A DNA stretch of 18,172 bases from Candidatus Sumerlaeota bacterium (GTDB taxonomy: Bacteria > Sumerlaeota > Sumerlaeia > SLMS01), in contig JADZDZ010000092.1 in the NCBI GenBank assembly GCA_020850785.1, positions 1-18,172 of the forward strand, read 5' to 3'. The notes beneath the pieces are model-generated. The model was not told the origin of the DNA and made no database searches. It saw nothing but the letters and a program-made list of their open reading frames with translations. Below, piece after piece: positions 8,801 through 15,443 of this stretch; position 1 is the first letter of the stretch; the number at the start of each line of letters is the position of its first letter. The position numbers were made by a program, and so were the translations under genes.

Positions 8801-9183
8801 CGCGAGTGCGTCTGCGCCCCTTCATCATGACGTCCATGGCGTTTGTGCTGGGCGTGACACCGCTGGTCATCGCGGAAGGCGCCGGCGCTGCGGGCCGTCA
8901 TTCCATCGGCACCGGCGTCATCGGAGGCATGATCGCGGCGACGTTCCTCGACATGTTCTTCGTGCCGCTCTTCTTCGTGATCGTGCAGTGGTTGAGCGAG
9001 ACGCGTTCGCGCTGGCGCAGCAAGCGGGGGCTTCCCCCGATCGAGCATCACCATGCGCGCAAGCACACGCCAATCCACGGCCCTGTGCACGAGGCGGAAC
9101 ATTCCGGCGATGGCCACGTAATCCCGGAGGAAAGCGGCCCGATGGTGGCGCCGATGCCGCCGGAGCCAAAACCGACAAAGTAA
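5884..9183 (+). CDS. RND efflux permease, HAE1 (AcrB/MexB-like) family
   Basis: 1099 residues, somewhat longer than the usual 1030-1050. It is the inner-membrane proton-driven transporter of a tripartite drug or hydrophobe pump. It starts with the typical FFIDRPIFASVLSILIFIIG membrane segment and has two large periplasmic halves and twelve expected membrane spans. The proton-relay residues are present: D409 and D410 in IGIVVDDAILVVENVERI and K946 in LAAKNAILIVEYS, equivalent to AcrB D407, D408 and K940. FSPSTNGAVMFVPLKPW is a normal HAE1 porter segment. The last 45 or so residues form a hydrophilic tail with eight His (EHHHARKHTPIHGPVHEAEH and onward), absent from AcrB. No Shine-Dalgarno is evident in the 9-nt gap after the adaptor, so translation may be coupled. 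No TolC-type gene is in the window; the outer partner must be encoded elsewhere. The substrate cannot be read from the sequence. Confidence 0.95.
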   Translation: MISKFFIDRPIFASVLSILIFIIGLASIVSLPIARFPEITPPTVQISAVYPGANAETVAESLAAPIEQELSGANNLLYFQSYSSNDGSLRVTATFEIGSNIDLNAVEVQNRMKRAEPRLPQEAIRQGITVTKSSTNMLLVAAVKSTNPHHDNLFLSNYATINMLDTIRRVPGIGDATVFGGADYSMRIWINPDLLSSKGLTITDVSEAIREQNGLYAAGRIGAAPTDEPVELTIPVVTRGRLQSPEDFKKIVLRANPDGTFLYLEDVARVELSSQSFDLIGRQDGVPTTFILTYLKPGGNALQAARDVISTLDQLKANFPEGMTYEVPYDTTPFIRIAIEEVAKTFGEAIGLVTLVVLLFLGTWRATLIPLLAVPVAIIGTFSGMLLLGFSINSLTLFGLVLAIGIVVDDAILVVENVERIMHEEHLPVREATIRAMEQVSGPIIAIVLVLCSVFLPVGFLGGLTGELYRQFAVTIAISVFISGVVALTLSPALCTLLLKPQQKKMFIFRWFDSAFEWFTRGYSKAIREMIRFGIVTMFIFGVMLYGTWHLFQTRPSGFIPQEDQGYLIVAVSLPPGASMSRTLEVVKEVEDFMKAQPEVRNVVALVGMDLLAGFSPSTNGAVMFVPLKPWDQRPGPQHHVDAIVHRAFAKFGGMKEGFALFINPPPVQGLGFRSGFEYQLENRAGDSPAGLAAQTNKLIGAISAMEADGKTPKHPQISRPNGIFNVGLPQLYVDLDLERTKLRGVPVSTVYTTLQALLGSLYINDFVKFGRIYRVQIQADAPYRKSADVIGKLYVKNVRGEMVPVSELVTTRMQAGPNVISRFNGFPSVQITGETGQGYSSGEAIKVMEEISKKTLDPGYAFEWSGSSYQEIRAGKQAPYIIAFGLLIVFLVLCGLYERWSLPVAVMLGIPSGAFGAIIAITLRGIPKDIYFQVGLLTLIGLAAKNAILIVEYSAVLKESGMATVEAAVEAARVRLRPFIMTSMAFVLGVTPLVIAEGAGAAGRHSIGTGVIGGMIAATFLDMFFVPLFFVIVQWLSETRSRWRSKRGLPPIEHHHARKHTPIHGPVHEAEHSGDGHVIPEESGPMVAPMPPEPKPTK

Positions 9184-9190
9184 ACAAGTC

Positions 9191-9226
9191 CGGGCGCGGT
9201 TTTCGAACCGCGCCCGAATTCTTTTT
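9191..9226 (+). terminator. Intrinsic terminator after the RND operon
   Basis: An 11-bp perfect GC-rich stem CGGGCGCGGTT/AACCGCGCCCG (9191-9201 and 9206-9216) with a TTCG loop, followed by AATTC and five T (9222-9226). It begins 7 nt after the permease stop codon. This is a textbook rho-independent terminator. Confidence 0.92.
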
Positions 9227-9240
9227 AGGGCGTGGGATTG

Positions 9241-9390
9241 CTTTTCGTGGCGTGGGCGTCCCGCCAATGCATTTGCTTTTGAAAGGGGATTATACAAAGA
9301 GATGGATGAGATGGACGAGGGGGGTGGATGTTTTCGGAGGTTACGAAATGATCCAGAGGCTGCGAGGGCGGGACGCCCTCGCCACGAAAG
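9241..9390. repeat. Inverted-repeat element of about 150 bp (MITE- or REP-like candidate)
   Basis: The left arm at 9241-9265 (25 nt, core CGTGGCGTGGGCGTCCCGCC) and the right arm at 9367-9390 (24 nt, core GGCGGGACGCCCTCGCCACG) are reverse complements except for one indel and one substitution. They flank 101 bp. The right arm overlaps its own hairpin, GAGGGCG-GGA-CGCCCTC (9364-9380). The interior contains a 9-nt unit twice (GAGATGGAT at 9299-9307, GAGATGGAC at 9308-9316). No transposase or convincing reading frame is inside. The structure fits a non-autonomous mobile element or a dispersed palindromic repeat. Its copy number elsewhere cannot be judged here. Confidence 0.65.
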
Positions 9391-9582
9391 AAGCGCCCCG
9401 AAAGCCCATGGTGGCCCATCTCACTGTGCTTTTCTTGCGAGACGGGATCATTTGCAGGCCTTGATCAGTGCTTGTCCGGGAAGGTTTGGACCGGCGGATT
9501 GTGAACCGGATGGATGAGGCTGCAGGTGTTTGTGTGGAACAATAGTTTTGCCGGGAGTCCCTATTTTTCCCCGCCGCCCCAC
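9391..9582. other. Intergenic remainder with no recognisable gene
   Basis: I see no credible coding frame or RNA gene here. Forward frames through the area are continuations of out-of-frame reads from the permease or lack any family resemblance and ribosome-binding site. Short inverted matches occur (GATCA 9446-9450 with TGATC 9462-9466; CACTG 9422-9426 with CAGTG 9466-9470) but are too short to call. With the repeat element upstream, the whole gap looks like accumulated non-coding sequence. Confidence 0.5.
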
Positions 9583-9617
9583 CCCTGTTGACAGGGCGGC
9601 CCCCCTCGTACGTTAAT
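9573..9617 (+). promoter_or_regulatory. Probable ilvB promoter with an overlapping dyad
   Basis: A perfect -35 box TTGACA (9588-9593) is followed after 18 nt by GTTAAT (9612-9617, 4 of 6 to the -10 consensus), giving a leader of roughly 75 nt before ilvB. The -35 box sits in nested inverted repeats: CCCTG-TTGA-CAGGG (9583-9596) and GCCGCCC/GGGCGGC (9573-9579 with 9594-9600). Such a dyad over the -35 box could be an operator. In the leader, GCCCC (9657-9661) can pair with GGGGC (9669-9673), but no T-run follows and I see no run of branched-chain amino-acid codons, so a classical attenuator is not supported. Confidence 0.5.
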
Positions 9618-9699
9618 TCCCGTCCGCGCGGCGGAACGTCCGTGCGTCCATCAAAAGCCCCAAGGGACGGGGCCTTATCGTTGAAAGAAACCTAAAACA

Positions 9700-11532
9700 A
9701 TGAGCATTGCAAACCTTCCCAAGCACCCTCTCGCAGGTACAACCATGTCTGGCGCCGAAATGGTGATCCAGGTTCTTGCGGACGAAGGCGTGGACGTCAT
9801 TTTCGGATACAGCGGTGGCGCGATCCTGCCAACGTATGATGCGATCTTCCGCCACAACGCGAATCCGAACAAGGTCGGGAAGGACATTCGATTGATCGTT
9901 CCTGCGAATGAGCAGGGGGCGGGCTTCATGGCGGCGGGTTATTCGCGCGCGTCGGGCAAGGTGGGGACGTTTCTGGTGACCTCCGGCCCCGGGGCGACGA
10001 ATTGCGTGACGCCGATTCGCGACTGCATGGCGGATTCGATTCCCGTGGTGTTGATCTGCGGGCAGGTGCCGCGGGCCGCGATGGGAACGGATGCGTTTCA
10101 GGAGGCGCCGGTGTTCAACATCATGAGCGCCTGCGCGAAGCACTGTTTTCTGGTGCTTGATCCCGACAAGTTGGAGGAGACGATCCGCAGCGCCTACGAG
10201 ATCGCCCGGAGCGGGCGTCCCGGCCCCGTGGTGATTGACCTTCCGAAGGACATCCAGAACTGGTCGGGCCAGTACAAGGGTTCGGGTTCGCTGCAGTTCC
10301 GTGGCTACGAGCGGCGCGTGGAGAACCTGAACAACTCGCGCCTGTCGGAGAAGCGCGCGGCGCAGTTCTTCCAGATGCTGGGGCAGTCGGACCGCCCGCT
10401 TCTGTACGTGGGTGGCGGCGTGATCGCGAGCGACGCGTCGGCGGAGCTTCGCGAGTTTTCACAGCGGTTCCAGATTCCCGTGACGACCACGCTGATGGGC
10501 ATTGGCGCGGTGGACGTGAATGATGGGCTTTCGCTGCACATGCTGGGAATGCACGGCACGGCGTACGCGAACTATGCGGTGGAAGACTGCGACATGCTGA
10601 TCGCGGTGGGTTCGCGCTTTGATGATCGCGTGGCGGGGAAGGTGAAGGACTTCGCCCCCAGCGCACGCTACATCGCGCACATCGACATCGATGCTGCGGA
10701 AATCGGCAAGGTGAAGGCGGTGGATTGGTCGCACGTGGGCGACGCGAAGTCGTCGCTGCGCAGCCTGCTGGAATACGGCAAGGGCTTCAAAAAGGATTTC
10801 AGCCGGTGGACGAAGAGCGTGGCGGAGCTTCGCAAGAATCATCCGCTGGACTATGATCGTTCCGGCAAGTTTATCCAGCCGTACTACGTGATGGAAATGC
10901 TGAGCGAGGTGACGAACGGCGAGGCGATCATCGCGACGGGCGTGGGCCAGCACCAAATGTGGGCGGCGCAGTACTACAAGTACAAGCATCCGCGCACGTG
11001 GCTGACGTCGGGTTCGATGGGAACGATGGGCTTTGGCCTTCCTGCGGCCATCGGGGCGCAACTGGCGGTGCCGGAGCGCACGGTGATCGACGTGGACGGC
11101 GACGGTTCGCTGCGCATGAACCTTGGTGAATTGGAAACCGCGACGACCTACAACATCCCGGTGAAGGTGCTGCTGTTGAACAACATGGGTGACGGCATGG
11201 TGCGCCAGTGGCAGAAGATCATGTTCGACAAGCGTTTCGCAGGCACGGACAAGTCGCTGCACCAGAAGGACTTCGTGAAGGCGGCGGAGGCGGACGGCTA
11301 CAAGTGGGCGCGGCGTGTGACGAAGAACGAGGACGTGAAGGAGGCGCTTCGCGAGTTCGTGAACTTCGAGGGCGCGGCCCTGATCGAAATCATGATCGAT
11401 CCCGACGCCTGCGTGTGGCCGATGGTGGGCCCCGGCAAGAATTACAAGGAAATGATGACGGGTGAATGGATCAAACCGCGCACTGCGGTTGTCCCACAGA
11501 AGGTTGAGCCGGTGAAGGCGGACCTGTTTTAA
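9700..11532 (+). CDS. ilvB: Acetolactate synthase, large (catalytic) subunit
   Basis: 610 residues, the normal length. It is a ThDP-, FAD- and Mg-dependent cytosolic enzyme that condenses pyruvate to acetolactate, or pyruvate with 2-ketobutyrate, in the first common step of Val, Leu and Ile synthesis. Motifs in order are GYSGGAILPTYDA, NEQGAGFMAAGYSRASG (catalytic Glu E71), TSGPGATNCVTPI, GQVPRAAMGTDAFQEAP, SRFDDRVAGK and the ThDP/metal motif GDGSLRMN (467-474) ending in NN (494-495). MVRQWQ holds the active-site Trp region. The residue before the catalytic Glu is Asn, where His is common. The ATG at 9700 has only a weak GAAAG ahead; an ATG at 9745, preceded by CAGGT, is an alternative start just before the conserved domain. 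No regulatory subunit gene (ilvN/ilvH) adjoins. Other ThDP enzymes of the family are possible, but FDDRVAGK and MVRQWQ favour this call. Confidence 0.93.
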   Translation: MSIANLPKHPLAGTTMSGAEMVIQVLADEGVDVIFGYSGGAILPTYDAIFRHNANPNKVGKDIRLIVPANEQGAGFMAAGYSRASGKVGTFLVTSGPGATNCVTPIRDCMADSIPVVLICGQVPRAAMGTDAFQEAPVFNIMSACAKHCFLVLDPDKLEETIRSAYEIARSGRPGPVVIDLPKDIQNWSGQYKGSGSLQFRGYERRVENLNNSRLSEKRAAQFFQMLGQSDRPLLYVGGGVIASDASAELREFSQRFQIPVTTTLMGIGAVDVNDGLSLHMLGMHGTAYANYAVEDCDMLIAVGSRFDDRVAGKVKDFAPSARYIAHIDIDAAEIGKVKAVDWSHVGDAKSSLRSLLEYGKGFKKDFSRWTKSVAELRKNHPLDYDRSGKFIQPYYVMEMLSEVTNGEAIIATGVGQHQMWAAQYYKYKHPRTWLTSGSMGTMGFGLPAAIGAQLAVPERTVIDVDGDGSLRMNLGELETATTYNIPVKVLLLNNMGDGMVRQWQKIMFDKRFAGTDKSLHQKDFVKAAEADGYKWARRVTKNEDVKEALREFVNFEGAALIEIMIDPDACVWPMVGPGKNYKEMMTGEWIKPRTAVVPQKVEPVKADLF

Positions 11533-11547
11533 GGAACATATTTCCCC

Positions 11548-11575
11548 CCCCGAGGCGGGGCTGGAAGGATGATTT
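11548..11575 (+). promoter_or_regulatory. Hairpin and ribosome-binding site before the protease gene
   Basis: The 43-nt gap after ilvB contains CCCCG-AGG-CGGGG (11548-11560), a short GC hairpin without a T-run, and then AAGGA at 11565-11569, 6 nt before the ATG at 11576. The strong ribosome-binding site settles the start. The lack of a terminator means the protease may be read from the ilvB transcript. Confidence 0.5.
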
Positions 11576-14500
11576 ATGCGGCGTCGTGGTTCTTTTGAAC
11601 TTCTGGTGGTGGCTGGTTTGTTGGTGGGGGCGTGTGCGGCAGCGCCGCTTTCGGCCCGTGCGGATGCGCCTGCGGGAAAGTCGCTTGGCGCGATCACGGT
11701 TCCCGGCGTTCCCGTCTACTATTACAACGGTGACACCCGCATCGACCTGGTGGTGGCGCTCGATGAGCTTCACGTGAAGGACGGCACCGTTGCCAGCGGC
11801 ACGGTGATCGCGCGGTCGGCGGCGGAGGCCGATGCGCTGGACGCAGGGCTGAAGGCGAAGGCGACGCCGGCCGGCGGTGATGGCAATGAGTACTTCCTGC
11901 GGCTGGAGGCGAACTCGAACGTTTCGTCGCTGGAGGAGAATGCGTCGGCATTGGCGGCGGGGCGCTTCGGCGTGCGGCAGGTGCGCGCGGTGGCCTACAG
12001 CAGCGAGGATTCGGCGCGCGAGCTTTCCGACAAGCGCATCATCACGAATGAATTCGCGGTGAAGCTGACGGGCGGGCAGGACATCGAGGCGCTGGCGAAG
12101 AAGTATGGCGCGACGGTGCGCGAGAAGGTTTCCTACAGCCCGGACACGTACATTCTTGCGACGGACGGCGCGGAGTTGCTGTCGGCGCTGAATGCGGCGA
12201 ATGCCATCAGGGAAACAGAACCGGGCATCGCGTTCTCAACGCCACAGGTGGCGAAGATTCAAGTGCCGCGCTTCGTGCCGAACGATCCGCTGTATTCCAC
12301 GCAGTGGCACCTGAAGAACACGGCGCAGGTGAGCGGCGCGGTCGCGGGCAATGACGTGAACGTGGAAGGGGCGTGGGACACCGTCACGGGCGCGGGGGTG
12401 AACATCGCAATCACTGACGATGGCGTGCAGACGACGCATCCGGACCTTTCCGCCGCCTGCCGCACGGACATCGACCGCGACGTTTTCAGCGGCGACAATG
12501 ATCCGTCGCCGGTGATTGCAAATGGCGATGAGCACGGAAATTCCTGCGCGGGCGTGGCTGCGGCGCGGGGCAACAACGGCGTTGGCGTTTCCGGTTCCGC
12601 GCGGGGTGCGTCCATCGTGGGCGTTCGCCTCACGGCGGGAGCGGTGACAGATTCGCAGGAAGCCACGGCGATGGGATGGCAGGTATCCCCCTCCAACGCG
12701 GCGGATCGCGTTTCGATCAATTCCAATTCCTGGGGACCGGCGGACACGGGCACGGTGCTGGACACGTTTGGTCCGCTGACGAAGGCGGCGTTCGAGAACG
12801 CGATCGTCAACGGGCGCGGAGGACGCGGAACGATCTTCACCTGGGCGGCTGGCAACGGGCGCTGCAACAATGACAACATTTGCCTCGATGGTTATGCTTC
12901 CAGCCGCTACACGATCGCGGTGGGCGCAAGTGGCGCGGACGGGAAGTACTCGTTCTACAGCGAACCCGGTTCCACGATGCTGATCAACGCACCGTCGAAC
13001 TATGGTTCCTGCGGTTCGGGGGCGGCGGTGGGCATCACGACGACGGACCTTACCGGCACGAACGGCTACAACACGGCGAGCGGTGCCAGCGGCGATTACA
13101 CGAACAACACCGGCGCGATCGGTTTCGGCGGAACGTCCTCCGCAACGCCGCTGGCGGCTGGTTGCATCGCATTGATGCTTGAGGCGAACCCGAACCTTGG
13201 GTGGCGCGACGTGCAGGGTATCCTGATTGATTCCGCCACGCGTAACGATCCGGGGGATGGTGGTTGGGTGGAGAACGGTTCGGGGCGGTTCTACAACCCT
13301 TCATACGGTTTCGGCCGCGTGAACGCATCGAACGCGGTGACCCTTGCCTCAACCTGGGTGAACTACGGCCCGGAAAACCTGATCACATCAACAGCGGTGC
13401 CTAACCTCGCGATCCCCGACTTCAATGTGACCGGCGTCTCCAGCACGATCAACATCAACGCGCCTTCCAACTTTGTGGTGGAGCATGTGGAGGTTGTCTT
13501 CAACGCGACACACACCTGGCGTGGCGACATTCGCGCGGTGTTGACGGGGCCGAGCGGTATCTCCTCGTTGATGATGCAGCAGCGCGGCGGCGATTCCACC
13601 GACAACTATGTGAACCAATTGGCAACAACGGTGGCCCATTGGGGCGAGAATGCGACCGGCAACTGGCGTCTGACGCTGAGCGACAGTTTTGCCCAGGACA
13701 TCGGCACCTTTGATTCGTGGCAGCTCAAGATTTACGGTCACCTGACGGAATCGGTCACGCCGGCGGAAACGAACATCTACGGCCCCGGCAATGATTTCGG
13801 AGGCTGGGAAATGTCCGCGCTCGGATTGCTGGCGGTTCTGCCGCAGGGCACCGGCGGCACCAACTACCTTCAGTATCCTTCGGGCGGTTCGGTTGGCAAT
13901 TTCACCGGCCTCACCACGACGCCCGTTCTTTCCTTCCCCACGGCAAACACGGGGACGCCTGATCCCTTCGACGTGACTCCCGCAGCGAATCGTTTTGCGA
14001 GCGCGGGAACGACGTCGCTGTCGCTGAATGCGGCGGGAAATGCCATCGGCTTCCTGCGCTTTTCGAAGGTCGTGAACGCAACGATCCCCGCCAACGCGCT
14101 GGTGCGCTTCCGCGTGGGACTTGAATCCGATGACTTGGGGCCATTGTCCAAGGATGACTTCAAGTTCGGCATGGGGAACCTGAAGACCGGCGTTACGAAT
14201 GAATTCTATTCGGCGAACACGGCGAAGGCGTTTGCCGCGCTCTATGATCCCGCAGGTGCGGACATCAGGTTCTTCAACCCGGTCCCCTTCCCCGGATCGG
14301 AATTTGACTCGTACCTGATTTCGGAAGTGGCGGACACGTCCATTCCGATTTTCGTGGACCTGCAGCCGACGGATGGCGTGGCTGCGGCAACCGGGAACGA
14401 CATCCGTTTGAAGTCGTGGGAGCTTTCCACCTTCGATCTGGGTGCAAATCGTTCCAATCTGTCAGGCAAGTCGGTGAAGCTGAATCGCGGCGCGGGGATG

Positions 14501-15148
14501 CTGCCGACGCTGGCAGCGGGCGAAGTGCTGTTTCCGGAACCGGGTGCGAGCGACTTCACCTTCGGGCCAAGCAGTCCTGGGGCAAACGCGCCGGGTCAGG
14601 TGACCGGTGTCGGTGCGAGCGACAACTCATCGCTGACACAGGCGATGCTGAACCTTTCGGGCTCTGCAACGGCATTGTCCTACAACTTCAATGGTCCGCT
14701 GGTACCGAATGGCGCGATCACCTACTATCCTGACTATCGTTCCTTCAGCTTCTACAGCGAGACTGCCTGGCTGGACATTGATCATCCCACGGGAGGCCAC
14801 TTCCGGGGCACGAACAACAAGATGTACATCACCGATGTGTGGGCCTCAACGCCGACACCGTCGTCGACGAACCTGCCACAGCTTCGCCTGAGCACGAACT
14901 TTGGCTACCTTGATTTCAACATCACCAATCATTTCATCCAGGCCTTCGGGGGATTGAATCCCGGTGTTGAGATTCAGTCGGCGCCGCGCGCCTATTCGGC
15001 GGTGAACAAGATGCAGGTTGGTCCGTCCTTCACGACGGTGCCGGCCTTCGTGACGATCGAATTCCTGCAACCTTCGCTTCCGACGATGAACACGAACGCG
15101 TATGTGACGATTCATCGCATTACGGTGACGGAGTTCAACGCGCCTTAA
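11576..15148 (+). CDS. Secreted subtilisin/kexin-type serine protease (S8) with P-domain and unassigned C-terminal region
   Basis: 1190 residues. A signal sequence (RRRG start, hydrophobic LLVVAGLLVGACAAAP) probably ends at SARA, about residue 29; Cys20 in VGAC could instead be a lipidation site. Residues 30-235 look like a prodomain. The catalytic domain (about 236-590) shows Asp281 in NIAITDDGVQTTHPDL, with the paired Asp-Asp-Gly of kexin/furin relatives, His320 in DEHGNSCAGVAA, oxyanion Asn427 in TWAAGNG and Ser521 in GFGGTSSATPLAAG. Residues of about 605-722 form a P/Homo B domain (VVFNATHTWRGDIRAVLTGP, GENATGNWRLTLSD, IGTFDSWQLKIYG), which in this family stabilises or processes the enzyme. 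The last 465 residues match nothing I know and may hold two related beta-rich domains. No LPXTG or PEP-CTERM tail is seen. It likely cleaves proteins outside the cytoplasm; specificity is unknown. A strong terminator follows. Confidence 0.92.
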   Translation: MRRRGSFELLVVAGLLVGACAAAPLSARADAPAGKSLGAITVPGVPVYYYNGDTRIDLVVALDELHVKDGTVASGTVIARSAAEADALDAGLKAKATPAGGDGNEYFLRLEANSNVSSLEENASALAAGRFGVRQVRAVAYSSEDSARELSDKRIITNEFAVKLTGGQDIEALAKKYGATVREKVSYSPDTYILATDGAELLSALNAANAIRETEPGIAFSTPQVAKIQVPRFVPNDPLYSTQWHLKNTAQVSGAVAGNDVNVEGAWDTVTGAGVNIAITDDGVQTTHPDLSAACRTDIDRDVFSGDNDPSPVIANGDEHGNSCAGVAAARGNNGVGVSGSARGASIVGVRLTAGAVTDSQEATAMGWQVSPSNAADRVSINSNSWGPADTGTVLDTFGPLTKAAFENAIVNGRGGRGTIFTWAAGNGRCNNDNICLDGYASSRYTIAVGASGADGKYSFYSEPGSTMLINAPSNYGSCGSGAAVGITTTDLTGTNGYNTASGASGDYTNNTGAIGFGGTSSATPLAAGCIALMLEANPNLGWRDVQGILIDSATRNDPGDGGWVENGSGRFYNPSYGFGRVNASNAVTLASTWVNYGPENLITSTAVPNLAIPDFNVTGVSSTININAPSNFVVEHVEVVFNATHTWRGDIRAVLTGPSGISSLMMQQRGGDSTDNYVNQLATTVAHWGENATGNWRLTLSDSFAQDIGTFDSWQLKIYGHLTESVTPAETNIYGPGNDFGGWEMSALGLLAVLPQGTGGTNYLQYPSGGSVGNFTGLTTTPVLSFPTANTGTPDPFDVTPAANRFASAGTTSLSLNAAGNAIGFLRFSKVVNATIPANALVRFRVGLESDDLGPLSKDDFKFGMGNLKTGVTNEFYSANTAKAFAALYDPAGADIRFFNPVPFPGSEFDSYLISEVADTSIPIFVDLQPTDGVAAATGNDIRLKSWELSTFDLGANRSNLSGKSVKLNRGAGMLPTLAAGEVLFPEPGASDFTFGPSSPGANAPGQVTGVGASDNSSLTQAMLNLSGSATALSYNFNGPLVPNGAITYYPDYRSFSFYSETAWLDIDHPTGGHFRGTNNKMYITDVWASTPTPSSTNLPQLRLSTNFGYLDFNITNHFIQAFGGLNPGVEIQSAPRAYSAVNKMQVGPSFTTVPAFVTIEFLQPSLPTMNTNAYVTIHRITVTEFNAP

Positions 15149-15175
15149 CGTTGCGCTGTCCGCGTATTTGCAAGG

Positions 15176-15207
15176 GGACGGGTCGGAAACGATCCGTCCT
15201 TTTTTTT
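15176..15207 (+). terminator. Intrinsic terminator after the protease gene
   Basis: A 10-bp stem (15176-15185 with 15190-15199, one G-U pair) closes a GAAA tetraloop and is followed by eight T (15200-15207). It lies 27 nt after the protease stop. The strong structure and T-run make this a clear rho-independent terminator for + strand transcription. Confidence 0.93.
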
Positions 15208-15443
15208 GCGCCTGCGCCAAGGAACGAAAATGCGTGGTTGACGATGTTTAAGGAATTGGTGTTGAAATGACAGTGTTGCCGACAGTTCCCACGGTTGTGT
15301 TGAGGACCAGAACAAAATATTCGGGTTAAAAAAACTGCTCGACATATGATCGCGGGTCTGTTTTTTATGACGGACTTGCAGGATGAAGGCAACGGAGCAA
15401 AACGGATAGATCGGTACCATCTTTCGTACTCAGGCTGGCTTTT
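15208..15443. promoter_or_regulatory. AT-richer leader region of the response-regulator gene
   Basis: This 236-bp stretch is visibly richer in A and T than the flanking genes and most likely carries the promoter of the regulator. TATGAT at 15345-15350 matches the -10 consensus at 5 of 6 positions, but the best -35 candidate is poor. TTGACG at 15238-15243 is a good -35 without a good partner. GTGTTG occurs three times (15259, 15273 and 15297). No protein gene is supported here. Confidence 0.35.

Noticed and set aside
9429..9456. Possible decayed second copy of the repeat arm (CTTTTCTTGCGAGACGG...)
   Set aside because: It resembles the left arm only with several gaps and mismatches; the match is not better than chance to my eye.
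8475..9464. Forward out-of-frame read through the permease end and the terminator
   Set aside because: It overlaps a well-supported permease frame, runs through the terminator and part of the repeat, and has no recognisable domain.
9302..9517. Short forward frame of 71 codons in the repeat and intergenic gap
   Set aside because: It crosses the right arm of the inverted repeat, has no convincing ribosome-binding site for a start within this repetitive sequence, and no family similarity.
9651..9680. Possible attenuator in the ilvB leader
   Set aside because: The GCCCC/GGGGC stem is only 5 bp, has no following T-run, and there is no leader peptide with Val, Leu or Ile codon runs.
10459..11697. 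Minus-strand open frame of 412 codons opposite ilvB
   Set aside because: It is antisense to the conserved ilvB sequence and shows only His/Arg-rich shadow composition.
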